Assembly: GCA_002327925.1 (NCBI GenBank)
Contig: DCVA01000002.1
Span: 49,290 to 60,876, forward strand
Direction of reading: 5' to 3'
DNA: 11,587 nucleotides
From: Anaerolineales bacterium UBA2200
GTDB taxonomy: Bacteria; Chloroflexota; Anaerolineae; UBA2200
Below the pieces are notes generated by a model. It did not search any database. It saw only the letters and a program-made list of their open reading frames with translations, and had not been told where the DNA came from. This document shows positions 1 through 6,871 of the stretch, piece by piece (position 1 is the first letter of the stretch; the number at the start of each line of letters is the position of its first letter). The position numbers and the translations under genes are program-made.

Positions 1-995
1 ATGTGCTGGGCTCCCGACTCTGCTCCTACCCACGTGATCTGGCAGCCGGCTCTCGCCAGCGCCTCGATCTCCCCCTTGCGTAGTAGAAGGTCCACGCGGC
101 TCAGGCACTTGAAGGGACGGCGCACCCCCCGCTCCTCGACCAGTTCGGCAAAGCGGGGCATCCACCCCGGCTCCAGACCCATGATGTCGTCGGCGAACCA
201 GATGTGATCGGGCTGGTAGGTTTGAATCAGCCAGTCCAGCTCATTGACGACGGCCTCTGGCCGGCGGGTGGCGTTGCGCTGTCCCCAGATCGGCTTGGCG
301 CACCAATTGCAGTGAAACGGGCAGCCGCGCGTGGTGACCATGTTCATCGAATAGTACCCGTGGCGCGCGCGCCAGATGTCCTGATAGCGCCGCACGTCGA
401 GCAGATCCCGGGCCGGGAAGGGAAGGGCATCCAGGTCCTGCATGTCCGGGCGACGAGCCGTCTGATGGACCGCGGCTTGCGAGGGCGGTGTAACGGCATG
501 GTCCCCATCGTCCCGAAAGGCCAGGCCCTGGATCGACTCCAGAGGTACATCGGTGCGGCCCGTCAGGCGGCCCATCAGCTCGCCGAGGGTGAGCTCGCCC
601 TCACCGATCAGAACGAAATTCGCCCCCCTGGCCAGGTACTCGCTGGCATGATCCGTCGCGTCCGAACCGGCGACGATCACGGTGCAGCCGCGCTCGCGGG
701 CCATCGCGATCATGGTGAACGCGGCCTGACGCATGCGCAGCAGGCACATCTTGGAGAGGTAGTTAAAGTTGTCCTCGTAGAGGATGGCGAAGCGCGGCCG
801 CTGCCGGTCGAGCTCCTCGCTCCAGGCGGCCTCGGATTCGGCAAGCATCGAGTCGAAGACGGTTACGTCGTATCCCAGCCCGCGCAAATAGCCCGCCGCA
901 TAGAGGGTCCCCAGAGGCGGGTAGGGCTGCATCGCTTTCCAGAGCTTACTGTCAAAGCGCAGATAGTAGGATTGACCGAACAGAATCTCGCTCAC
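1..995 (-). CDS. B12-binding-domain radical SAM enzyme (3' end beyond window)
   Basis: The frame is open from a GTG at 995 to the left edge, giving 331 residues with no stop. An in-frame TAG lies four codons upstream of the GTG, and AGGGG sits about 7 bases before it, so the start is well fixed. Residues 1-200 look like the cobalamin-binding-type Rossmann domain of this family, with YPPLGTLYAAGYLRGLGYDV near the N-terminus and GEGE at 131-134. The usual linker DALPFPARDLLD follows at 189-200. Residues 225-232 read CPFHCNWC, the CxxxCxxC that ligates the 4Fe-4S cluster for SAM cleavage. The AdoMet barrel continues with WFADDIMGLEPGW. The canonical DxHxxG cobalamin-ligand His is not visible, which is common in this group. 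Substrate is unknown; relatives act in lipid, cofactor or natural-product chemistry. It is the second gene of an operon, 39 bases after the nucleotidyltransferase-like gene. Confidence 0.93.
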   Translation of the reverse strand, partial: MSEILFGQSYYLRFDSKLWKAMQPYPPLGTLYAAGYLRGLGYDVTVFDSMLAESEAAWSEELDRQRPRFAILYEDNFNYLSKMCLLRMRQAAFTMIAMARERGCTVIVAGSDATDHASEYLARGANFVLIGEGELTLGELMGRLTGRTDVPLESIQGLAFRDDGDHAVTPPSQAAVHQTARRPDMQDLDALPFPARDLLDVRRYQDIWRARHGYYSMNMVTTRGCPFHCNWCAKPIWGQRNATRRPEAVVNELDWLIQTYQPDHIWFADDIMGLEPGWMPRFAELVEERGVRRPFKCLSRVDLLLRKGEIEALARAGCQITWVGAESGAQH

Positions 996-1034
996 TTCGG
1001 ACCCCTAGGATGAATGTCTGTGCAGCGGTGGGCG

Positions 1035-1976
1035 CTACGTCAACTGCACGTCGTCGAATGACGCCAGGCGGGAGAAGAAGGCCTCGCGCACGAGCCTGGC
1101 GTGCCTCTCGAAATGTGCCTTGCAGCGGTCCGCAGACATCAGGACCTCAGAATTCCGGTGCGCCCGCCGGGTGAAACGATCGATCTTGCGCTTCATTTCC
1201 CAGCGTTCCGCCCAGCCTCCGATGGGCGTCCGCAGGATGCGCTCGGCCAACGGAAAGATGGCGTTCGGCTCCCGCGCTTGCCTCGGAAGGGGTCGAGGCT
1301 GACCAAAGGCATTGGGCAGGTACCGGCTCACCCAGGTGTTCAGGCTGCAGAGGCGCCGATAGGTCTCCTGACCCGCTATGGGAACCATCTGGACAATCTC
1401 GTGGGCCGTGAACAGGTCGTGGTCGAAATCGGCGAGGGCCAACTCCGACAGCAGGTAGTTCGGACACAGGGTGATTCCGCGCCGCAGCGCCGGCTTGACC
1501 ACGAACTGGATGGTCACGGCCCGGGACAGCCACAGACGATCCGGCGCTGTCACGATGAAGCAGTCTATGTTGTCAGCGGGCCCGGCGTTGTCGACTGCGA
1601 GGGCACCCGTCACGGCGACGAGGTGTATGAAAGGAAGCCGGGCGATCGCCTGTCCGTAGCGGATCGCCCAGGGCCAGGCAGCAGCGGCAGCCCTCGCCCG
1701 CTCCAATCGGATCTCCACGAGCGGCTCCCGACCTGAGAGCGTGTAGTACTCGCCGCTCCGAACCACGTGATGCCCCAGCGTGTCGTGGTCGAGTGCGGAC
1801 TGCACATCGTGCGGGTCGGCCTTCCAACCTACAAGGTGACGACGTATTTCGGCAGACGTCATAGGGTAGTCGAACAGGTCAGCGTAGGCCAGGGTACAGA
1901 GGATAGCTGCCTCTATCGTCCGAGGCGCGGGGTCATGCCAGATGCGGAATGCCCTTCCGGAACTCTCCTCGTCCAA
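1035..1976 (-). CDS. Nucleotidyltransferase-superfamily-like protein with N-terminal winged-helix-like region
   Basis: The reading frame is open from a GTG at 2015, but I favour TTG at 1976 because AAGGGAG lies 7 bases before it and nothing resembling a ribosome site precedes the GTG. Counting from the GTG, residues 33-62 contain LAYADLFDYPMTSAEI, typical of a small winged-helix-like N-terminal segment. Residues 136-155 read TGALAVDNAGPADNIDCFIV, the degenerate pol-beta nucleotidyltransferase signature. LCPNYLLSE and TAHEIVQMVP further on are family-typical. The first carboxylate of the expected DxD is Asn149 here, so catalysis is doubtful. From memory, proteins of this type are often encoded next to radical SAM and glycosyltransferase genes, and here a radical SAM gene follows after 39 bases. 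The actual role is unknown. Confidence 0.8.
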   Translation of the reverse strand: MDEESSGRAFRIWHDPAPRTIEAAILCTLAYADLFDYPMTSAEIRRHLVGWKADPHDVQSALDHDTLGHHVVRSGEYYTLSGREPLVEIRLERARAAAAAWPWAIRYGQAIARLPFIHLVAVTGALAVDNAGPADNIDCFIVTAPDRLWLSRAVTIQFVVKPALRRGITLCPNYLLSELALADFDHDLFTAHEIVQMVPIAGQETYRRLCSLNTWVSRYLPNAFGQPRPLPRQAREPNAIFPLAERILRTPIGGWAERWEMKRKIDRFTRRAHRNSEVLMSADRCKAHFERHARLVREAFFSRLASFDDVQLT

Positions 1977-2080
1977 GGCAATACTCCCTTGTTGCTGCGG
2001 TGGGATGGACGTCACAGGGTTCGGGCCGCAGCGCGGATGGGAGAAGGCCGAAAAACCCTGTACGCCCGAGGGTCAGGCGG

Positions 2081-2105
2081 CAGCAGGTCCAGCCCTTGCC
2101 TGCTG
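2081..2105 (-). repeat. Inverted repeat (hairpin) in leader
   Basis: CAGCAGG (2081-2087) and CCTGCTG (2099-2105) are perfect complements around an 11-base loop. It would lie in the transcribed leader of the downstream gene pair. No T run follows directly, so it is not a standard terminator. Confidence 0.45.
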
Positions 2106-2166
2106 ACTGGCCGGCGAAAAGGGCCTGGCACGGGTCTCTGGCCCGACACTCCTGCGCGGCCCCGGC

Positions 2167-2195
2167 ATTATGCAATCGCGGAGGGGGCCTATCAA
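2167..2195 (-). promoter_or_regulatory. Sigma70-like promoter for the nucleotidyltransferase-like/radical SAM pair
   Basis: On the minus strand TTGATA (2195-2190) and CATAAT (2172-2167) are separated by exactly 17 bases, each matching consensus at 5 of 6 positions. A start near 2160 would give a leader of about 145-185 bases before the downstream gene. The leader length suggests room for post-initiation control. Confidence 0.6.
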
Positions 2196-2361
2196 GTCGG
2201 GGCACGGTCCGTCCCGGTCGGTGGAGTGCCCGGTATAGGGGCAACCCACGGAGGAGGGTGTCCCACCGCAATCCCCTTCCCCGCACGAGCCGAACCTCAG
2301 TGAGAGTGCGGCCGGAGCTGGCTCTCCGCTTCCGCCACCCGACTGGCGTCGACGTGGCCAC

Positions 2362-3237
2362 CTATCCCGGCGGCGGCAGGCTGCCCAGGAGGGCAATGCG
2401 AAACGGGTACAGCTCGGCGCGCATCACCCGTCCCCTGACGGCAGGGTCATCGTGCATCACCTGGCGGGCCGCCTCTTCCGTGTGAGGGGCCAGAATGACG
2501 ATGCCGAAAGCGCCTGGGTCCGTGTTGAGGGTGCGCCCGGCGAGCAGCACGACCCCCGCCTCAGTCAGCCGCCGCAAATAGGCAAAGTGCTCGTCCACGA
2601 TTCGATCTTCGTCGGCGGTGGGACGGTCGGAAAGCATCTCCGGCCTCACAGGCTGGATCTTGTAGAGGAACACGTTCGGTTCAGGCACGATTTCCTCCAC
2701 GTCACGGTCACAGGGGAATGCTCTGTCCTCCTCCATGTCCCGCCAGACAGAGTGACACTGGTATCGCTGGCACAGGGTTCGCGTGGCCTCGTTGTCGTCG
2801 ATGTTGATGGCAACCACGCTGGCAACACGCGCCCCGGCTCGTTCCAGCAGCTCCAGCGCGGCCAGCGCCTGGGTTCCTGTCTCGATCCATTCGTCGACCA
2901 GCAATACTCGCGAGTCTCGCCGGATGGCCGCGACTCGCAGCTCCAGCCCCTTCTTCTGCCCGGAATAGTCCACGAACTCCACGTGCTCCACCGGAACGGG
3001 CAGCTTGCCCTCTTTGCGGATGGGGATGAACCCGACCTTCAGGTAAAGCGCCACGGCCGTGCCGAGGATGAAACCCAGGGCATCGATGCCCGCCACATAG
3101 TCGAGGTCCGCATCGGCGAAGGGGACGGCGAGGTCAGCGACCAGGCGGGCAAAGGCCTCTGCATCGGCAAAGAGGGGCGTGACGTCACAGCGCCTACCCC
3201 GGGTATGACCATCGATGAGCCGGAGATAGTCTCTCAT
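2362..3237 (-). CDS. Phosphoribosyltransferase fused to C-terminal YciI-like domain
   Basis: The protein has 291 residues and starts at ATG 3237, preceded by AGAGGGG at about 9 bases. Residues 1-185 are an adenine/xanthine PRTase-like type I fold: VAGIDALGFILGTAVAL at 48-64, PIRKEGKLPV at 72-81, and the PRPP-binding segment VLLVDEWIETGTQ at 111-123. That loop has Asp-Glu then ETGTQ in place of the usual DDxxATGGT. Residues 187-286 form a YciI/ferredoxin-like domain: NVFLYKIQPVRP, then EHFAYLRRLTEAGVVLLAG with candidate active-site His217, and HDDPAVRGRV supplying the family Asp. The family links suggest nucleobase salvage plus a small-molecule-processing or binding domain, but the substrate is not evident. 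It has its own promoter and a palindrome in its leader. There is no break between the domains, so this looks like a genuine fusion. Confidence 0.9.
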   Translation of the reverse strand: MRDYLRLIDGHTRGRRCDVTPLFADAEAFARLVADLAVPFADADLDYVAGIDALGFILGTAVALYLKVGFIPIRKEGKLPVPVEHVEFVDYSGQKKGLELRVAAIRRDSRVLLVDEWIETGTQALAALELLERAGARVASVVAINIDDNEATRTLCQRYQCHSVWRDMEEDRAFPCDRDVEEIVPEPNVFLYKIQPVRPEMLSDRPTADEDRIVDEHFAYLRRLTEAGVVLLAGRTLNTDPGAFGIVILAPHTEEAARQVMHDDPAVRGRVMRAELYPFRIALLGSLPPPG

Positions 3238-3253
3238 CGCACGTGCCCCTCTT

Positions 3254-3270
3254 GCGGCGCATTGCGCCGC
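3254..3270. promoter_or_regulatory. Perfect 17-base palindrome in the PRTase-YciI leader
   Basis: GCGGCGCA (3254-3261) and TGCGCCGC (3263-3270) are exact complements around one T. It lies about 12-28 bases after the predicted transcription start and directly upstream of the Shine-Dalgarno site. It could be a repressor operator or, in RNA, a 7-pair stem with an AAU loop. Confidence 0.5.
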
Positions 3271-3288
3271 CCGCTGACCATTGGGATC

Positions 3289-3317
3289 ATTCTACGACGA
3301 CCGGATTCGGAGGGCAA
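3289..3317 (-). promoter_or_regulatory. Sigma70-like promoter for the PRTase-YciI gene
   Basis: TTGCCC (3317-3312) and TAGAAT (3294-3289) on the minus strand are spaced by 17 bases. It sits just after the stop of the DUF1801 gene and gives a leader of about 45 bases. Confidence 0.5.
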
Positions 3318-3322
3318 GCGTC

Positions 3323-3706
3323 TCACAGCTCCTTGTCGTGTGCGCGGATGTACTCCAGTTGCGCCGCGGCCTGACGCACCCAGGAGGAAACGAGCTCTGT
3401 GTCCACCTTGTCCGTGGGTCGCAGGTCGAGAGTCTTGAGGTGGCTGGAGCCAGCGCGAAGCAGACCCTTGGGGTCGTCCAGCAGCGTGCCGTAGAGGAAG
3501 CGCAGCGTTGTCACTTTACCTGTAACGCCGACCGCGCAAATCCAGTGGCGAAAGTCGTTCTGCAGGGTGTAGATCAGCATCCGGTATGAGTAGCGCACCT
3601 TAAGCTCCGGGCAGGCATCCATCACCACTCTGTCCAGCTCTGTCACGATGGGCACCCAGCGCGGGTCGAGGGTCGCCACGAACGTTTCGACGATCTTGTC
3701 TGCCAT
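3323..3706 (-). CDS. DUF1801 (YdhG-like) domain protein
   Basis: The 127-residue protein begins at ATG 3706, with GGAGG 6 bases upstream. The sequence follows the DUF1801 pattern: PRWVPIVTELDRVVMDACPE near the N-terminus, then VRYSYRMLIYTLQNDFRHWICAVGV, a middle block LRFLYGTLLDDPKGLL, and a helical C-terminus. Length matches the family (about 110-140). DUF1801 has a frataxin/YdhG-like alpha-beta fold and is often proposed to bind iron or small ligands, but no enzyme activity is established and none can be read here. It is the last gene of the long minus-strand run that starts near 6800. About 85 bases separate it from the PRTase gene, which has its own promoter. Confidence 0.85.
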   Translation of the reverse strand: MADKIVETFVATLDPRWVPIVTELDRVVMDACPELKVRYSYRMLIYTLQNDFRHWICAVGVTGKVTTLRFLYGTLLDDPKGLLRAGSSHLKTLDLRPTDKVDTELVSSWVRQAAAQLEYIRAHDKEL

Positions 3707-3730
3707 GACCGCCTCCAGAAGAAGGTTCCC

Positions 3731-3940
3731 TCACACGCTGAGGGGGCGGATGGAAACGACCGGCCCGAGCAGCACCAGATCCGGCAGGCCGGTCAGCACA
3801 TCCAGCAAGCCGCCTTGCTCTGTCACGATCAAGATGATGTTGACCACCAGCACGAACGCGGCCAACCACCAACAAGAGCACTTACCTGTACCCGGGAGTC
3901 GGGTTAGGTCCCAAGCTGGGGCGTGTAGAAATCGGCGCAC
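3731..3940 (-). CDS. Doubtful small membrane ORF (69 residues from GTG)
   Basis: This frame fills the 197-base gap between the nucleotidyltransferase stop and the DUF1801 start. It begins with a GTG at 3940 inside the preceding gene and has only a poorly spaced GGAG before it. Later in-frame TTG or GTG codons could serve instead. Residues 24-39 (WWLAAFVLVVNIILIV) would form one membrane helix, followed by TEQGGLLDVLTGLPDLVLLG and a short tail. I recognise no family. It may be a real small membrane protein, the remnant of a larger transporter gene, or chance; the hydrophobic run is the only support. Confidence 0.3.
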   Translation of the reverse strand: MRRFLHAPAWDLTRLPGTGKCSCWWLAAFVLVVNIILIVTEQGGLLDVLTGLPDLVLLGPVVSIRPLSV

Positions 3941-4785
3941 AGCTCCGCCACCGACCTCCAGACCCCTTCGAGTTCTTCTACCGTGCGGGTCAAATCAGGC
4001 ACAGTGCCCCCCGGGCAGGCCAACACACGGTGGACCCGCGACACATAGTCCAGGGGGATGCGGCCAAACCGGGCCAACGTCTCTGTCACCCGCTTGTCGC
4101 CCGGGAAGTAGCGTTCGTTGAGGGCGAACAGGGCCTGGGTTAGGAACGAGACCACGCGCGTCAGGCAGCCAACCGTGTTGTAGGTGTCGCCCCAGGCGGC
4201 AAAGTCATGGGCGTGCAACAGGGTGAACTCGGCCAGCCAGAGCGAGCTCGCCACGACCTTCTGCTTCAACACGGGAGGATAGACGGCCACGAGGCGCTTG
4301 AGCGTGGCGATCACACCCTGAGGGTCATAGACCGGGAGACAGTAATGGGTCTCGGCCAGGTAGATCAGACTGGTAAAGCCGTAGGTCGGCTGCTGGCAGT
4401 AGTCGTGGTGGACTGTTCCCAGGGAGGCTTCGGCGATTGTGCGCCGCACCTGCTCCAGGTTCCGGTACAGGAAGTCCACCTTGCCCGACGCGCTGAGGAT
4501 CCAGGCACCACCATTGACCCAGGCACCCCAGCCGTAGAAATCCGTGACCGTTGGAGCACCTTCAGTCGAAATGCCTTCTGCCACGCGGCGGATTGCGGCG
4601 ATGGAGAATGGCCGCGCCTCTGAGTAGTACAGCCCGATATCCAAATCCGATGCCTGGTGCGCCGTACCGGCGGCGTAGGAGCCACCGAGGACCACCGCAA
4701 CAACCCCGTCGATGAGCCGCAGCTCGTCGACGAGACGCAGCAGCAGCAAACGTTTCGGCTCCGGCAGGGTGGTCAGGTCGGTCAT
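3904..4785 (-). CDS. Nucleotidyltransferase domain protein (pol-beta superfamily)
   Basis: The 293-residue protein starts at ATG 4785, with GGGAGGG about 5 bases upstream. GGSYAAGTAHQASDLDIGLYY begins at residue 34 and carries the GGS turn and the metal-binding Asp47/Asp49. Asp104 in GKVDFLY is a good candidate for the third carboxylate, so the active site looks intact. The C-terminal 150 residues are helical, as in aminoglycoside-nucleotidyltransferase-like proteins. Such enzymes transfer an AMP or other nucleotidyl group to a small molecule or protein; the acceptor is not evident. A resistance role should not be assumed, because this branch is common in non-resistant environmental bacteria. 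It lies 22 bases after a possible 34-residue ORF and downstream of the ROK kinase. Confidence 0.85.
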   Translation of the reverse strand: MTDLTTLPEPKRLLLLRLVDELRLIDGVVAVVLGGSYAAGTAHQASDLDIGLYYSEARPFSIAAIRRVAEGISTEGAPTVTDFYGWGAWVNGGAWILSASGKVDFLYRNLEQVRRTIAEASLGTVHHDYCQQPTYGFTSLIYLAETHYCLPVYDPQGVIATLKRLVAVYPPVLKQKVVASSLWLAEFTLLHAHDFAAWGDTYNTVGCLTRVVSFLTQALFALNERYFPGDKRVTETLARFGRIPLDYVSRVHRVLACPGGTVPDLTRTVEELEGVWRSVAELCADFYTPQLGT

Positions 4786-4807
4786 GATTGCCCTCCCGGT
4801 CTGCTCA

Positions 4808-4912
4808 TCAACGCCGGTACAGAGCTCTCAGGAGGCAGAGGCCGGCAAAGCCCTGCGCCAGGGCGGTGCTCACCGCCGCCTGAACCCGCGTCAACCATCC
4901 TCGATTCTCCAT
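4808..4912 (-). CDS. Possible 34-residue coupled small protein
   Basis: ATG at 4912 shares its A with the TGA stop of the ROK gene, making TGATG. GGAGG within the end of the ROK gene lies about 9 bases upstream. The peptide begins MENRGWLTRVQAAVSTALAQ and continues with a short hydrophobic stretch (GFAGLCLLRALY) and two terminal Arg. It would form an amphipathic or weakly membrane-seeking helix. It ends at TGA 4808, 22 bases before the nucleotidyltransferase start, and so fills the gap neatly. Chance is possible, since 34 codons without a stop are not rare in GC-rich DNA. I recognise no family. Confidence 0.35.
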   Translation of the reverse strand: MENRGWLTRVQAAVSTALAQGFAGLCLLRALYRR

Positions 4913-5862
4913 CAAGAGCCCCCTCCCTGCTCGCCCGAGGCGAGGGCAGATAGCGCCAGGGCGATGGCACCGCAGACTCCCGCGTCGTCGCCCAGCATCG
5001 GTGCAACGATGAATGAGTCGATGCCTTCGGCCACCACGGGTGAGGCGAGATATCCTCCCAGCTCGGACTGGAAGCGATTCCGCAGCATCTGGAAGAAGCG
5101 CTCGCTGCCCAGCAGGCCGGCCTTGCGTACGCTGCCACCCAGAATTATCCTCTGCGGCGAGAGCACCAGGGCCAGGTTGGCCAGGGCGAGGGCAGTGTAG
5201 TGCGTCTCCAGCGCCCAGGCCGGGTGATCCGCCGCGATCTGCTCCGGCGGCAGGCCGGTGCGCGCCAGCAGGGCGGGACCCGAGCAGAGCCCTTCCCAGC
5301 AGGCGCCATGGAAGGGGCAGACGCTGGGAAAGGTGTCATCCGGCAGGCGCGGCAGCAGCATGTGGCCCATCTCCGGGTGCACCAGGCCGTGCACCAAGCG
5401 TCCGCCGACCAGAGCTCCTGCGCCGATGCCCGTACCGATCGTGACATAGACCAGATCTGAGAGCCCCACCCCGTTGCCCCACCGTCTCTCTCCCAGGGCG
5501 GCGGCGTTCACGTCCGTATCAAAGGCCACGGGTACATCCGCGAAGGTGCTTTGTACCGCCCCGACGATGTCCGTGTTCCTCCAGCCGGGCTTGGGCGTGG
5601 AGGTGATGAATCCGAAGGAAGGTGACCGCGGGTGCAGGTCCAACGGGCCGAAAGAGCCGATGCCGATGGCACGCAGCACCCCGCGCTCGCCCTGCTGCCC
5701 CTCGAGCCAGTTCACCACGGAAGTCAGTACGACTGAGGGATCGCGGCTCGTGGGGAACTCGGCCCGCACGAGATCTCCCGGTCCGGTTCCGACCGCACAG
5801 ACGAACTTGGTGCCCCCCGCCTCGATGGCGCCGACGAGGGGTCGAGCCTCGTCCAGTGTCAT
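4912..5862 (-). CDS. ROK-family sugar kinase, fructokinase-like
   Basis: The 316-residue protein matches the fructokinase branch of ROK in length and motifs. GAIEAGGTKF (11-20) is the ATP phosphate loop. FGPLDL (71-76) and STPKPGW (88-94) are sugar-site segments. DTDVNAAALGE contains the likely catalytic Asp117, and IGTGIGAGALVGG (142-154) is the second phosphate loop. The zinc region HPEMGHMLL (162-170) is followed by CPFHGACWEGLCSGPAL, with Cys182, His185 and Cys188 as candidate ligands. It would phosphorylate fructose, mannose or a similar hexose in the cytoplasm. Its ATG overlaps the stop of the upstream membrane-protein gene by 4 bases (ATGA), so the two are translationally coupled. Sugar specificity cannot be read from sequence. 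Confidence 0.92.
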   Translation of the reverse strand: MTLDEARPLVGAIEAGGTKFVCAVGTGPGDLVRAEFPTSRDPSVVLTSVVNWLEGQQGERGVLRAIGIGSFGPLDLHPRSPSFGFITSTPKPGWRNTDIVGAVQSTFADVPVAFDTDVNAAALGERRWGNGVGLSDLVYVTIGTGIGAGALVGGRLVHGLVHPEMGHMLLPRLPDDTFPSVCPFHGACWEGLCSGPALLARTGLPPEQIAADHPAWALETHYTALALANLALVLSPQRIILGGSVRKAGLLGSERFFQMLRNRFQSELGGYLASPVVAEGIDSFIVAPMLGDDAGVCGAIALALSALASGEQGGGS

Positions 5863-6614
5863 CCGGAAACCCGCCCGGCGAAGTAGGCTTCCACCCGCTC
5901 CGCATCAACCTCGCGGCCCTCCGGCACGGCCACCCTGAGCACCTCCGGCTCCTGGTGTATGCCGCCCACGCTGGACAGGTGGCTCAGCTCAAAGACGAGC
6001 ACAGGCGGGGTGCTGACGCGGTCGTAGGTGACGCGCTCCAGGCCGGAGCCAATCTGTTTCCAGGTGTGCAGCGCGCCGCGCACATATACGCCGGTCCTGG
6101 CGATAAACACCTCATTGGCCTCCCGCAGAGCCTGGCGGTACTCCAGTCGCGGCGCGAGCCAGGCCACCAGGCCGAGCACCGGGATGAGGCCAAAGTAGGC
6201 GGCGACCACCTGCCAGATCAGATCCTCACCACGGATCATGGGCCAGACCAGAACGAAAAACCCGATGACCACGATCAGCACGGCGGTGATCCAGAAGAGA
6301 GAACGGTTCCCTGCGACGCGCTCGTCGAAGGCATCCCTGGCGAGGCGCTGTCCCTCCTCCGGGTCATAGCTCCAGCGGGCCAGCAGGTCCTGCCCGGAGA
6401 GGATGCGCTGCACTGAGCGGTAGCGAACCAGGAAGATCCACAGGGTCACGAAGCCGCTGATCAGGAGGAAGAGGCCAAAGAAAGCGAGGGCGTAGCCCAC
6501 GTCCATCATGTCCACGCCCGCCAGCGAGGGCACCACCAACAACAGTGCTCCGACCACGATCAGCATAGCGCCGGCAATCAGGCCGGGCTTTTCCGGATTG
6601 GTGTGTTGTTCCAT
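5859..6614 (-). CDS. Four-helix membrane protein of unknown function
   Basis: The 251-residue protein starts at ATG 6614, with AGAGG 6 bases upstream. Two hydrophobic pairs are visible: about 11-33 and 41-63, then 107-127 and 135-155. A polar stretch between the pairs (65-105) includes YDPEEGQRLARDAFDERVAG. The C-terminal 95 residues are soluble and end in a mixed alpha-beta segment. I recognise no named family with confidence. It is the first complete gene after the promoter at 6800-6828 and overlaps the ROK kinase gene by 4 bases, so the two are made together; no functional link is evident. Confidence 0.75.
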   Translation of the reverse strand: MEQHTNPEKPGLIAGAMLIVVGALLLVVPSLAGVDMMDVGYALAFFGLFLLISGFVTLWIFLVRYRSVQRILSGQDLLARWSYDPEEGQRLARDAFDERVAGNRSLFWITAVLIVVIGFFVLVWPMIRGEDLIWQVVAAYFGLIPVLGLVAWLAPRLEYRQALREANEVFIARTGVYVRGALHTWKQIGSGLERVTYDRVSTPPVLVFELSHLSSVGGIHQEPEVLRVAVPEGREVDAERVEAYFAGRVSG

Positions 6615-6625
6615 CTTGGCCTCTA

Positions 6626-6796
6626 TCAGGGATGCTTGATGAACGTGTCGCGCTGCAGCTCGTCGAAGGCGAGTCGCAGCTCTTGCTGCGTGTCCTTGAC
6701 GATGGGGCCGCCCCAGGCCACCGGCTCACCCAGCCTGTCCGCCGTCTTCGTTTTGCACCTGATGTTTCTGGAGCGCATCGTATGCGCCACTCTCAT
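6626..6796 (-). pseudogene. Pirin C-terminal remnant
   Basis: A 56-codon frame runs from ATG 6796 to TGA 6626. Its last 35 codons (6733-6629) read LGEPVAWGGPIV followed by KDTQQELRLAFDELQRDTFI, which closely matches the C-terminal tail of pirin-family cupin proteins. The preceding 21 residues (MRVAHTMRSRNIRCKTKTAD) do not resemble pirin in this or the other two frames. The metal-binding cupin core of about 200 residues is absent, so this is a 5'-deleted relic. The homology breaks near 6733, upstream of which a promoter-like element now sits. It lies 11 bases before the membrane-protein gene, so its transcript would form that gene's leader. Confidence 0.75.
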
Positions 6797-6799
6797 CTC

Positions 6800-6828
6800 A
6801 TTCTAGCGTTTTCAATGCCAGAGCGCAA
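6800..6828 (-). promoter_or_regulatory. Candidate promoter of the long minus-strand operon
   Basis: TTGCGC (6828-6823) and TAGAAT (6805-6800) on the minus strand are 17 bases apart. The -35 is weak (TTG only) and the -10 is good. It is back to back with the plus-strand promoter at 6872-6900. Confidence 0.4.
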
Positions 6829-6871
6829 CTGCGAATCTAATAGCCACTGCATACAAGCCACAGGGAGCGAT

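Larger units (their letters stand above)
2016..2361. other. Intergenic region, 346 bases, promoter and leader of the downstream pair
   Basis: No convincing coding frame is present on either strand; the open frames crossing it are Arg/Pro/Gly-rich and resemble no family. It holds a minus-strand promoter (2167-2195) and a perfect 7-base inverted repeat (2081-2105). On the minus strand a weak CCCT/AGGG stem is followed by five T at about 2052-2069. I looked for RNase P, SRP and tmRNA signatures and did not find them. Confidence 0.6.

Noticed and set aside
204..1013. Plus-strand open frame of about 270 codons
   Set aside because: It lies antisense to the radical SAM gene, whose cluster motif and ribosome site are clear; the plus product resembles no family.
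1933..2361. Minus-strand frame of 142 codons in the intergenic region
   Set aside because: The product is Arg/Pro/Gly-rich without motifs, contains the promoter at 2167-2195 and overlaps the next gene in another frame.
2016..2361. Structured RNA such as RNase P, SRP RNA or a riboswitch
   Set aside because: Hairpins are present but I could not find the conserved sequence blocks of these RNAs; a covariance-model search would settle it.
2452..3438. Plus-strand open frame of about 330 codons
   Set aside because: It is the antisense shadow of the PRTase-YciI gene and runs through its promoter; composition is shadow-like.
3904..4785. Aminoglycoside resistance nucleotidyltransferase
   Set aside because: Only the general superfamily active site is shared; nothing in the sequence or context supports antibiotic substrates.
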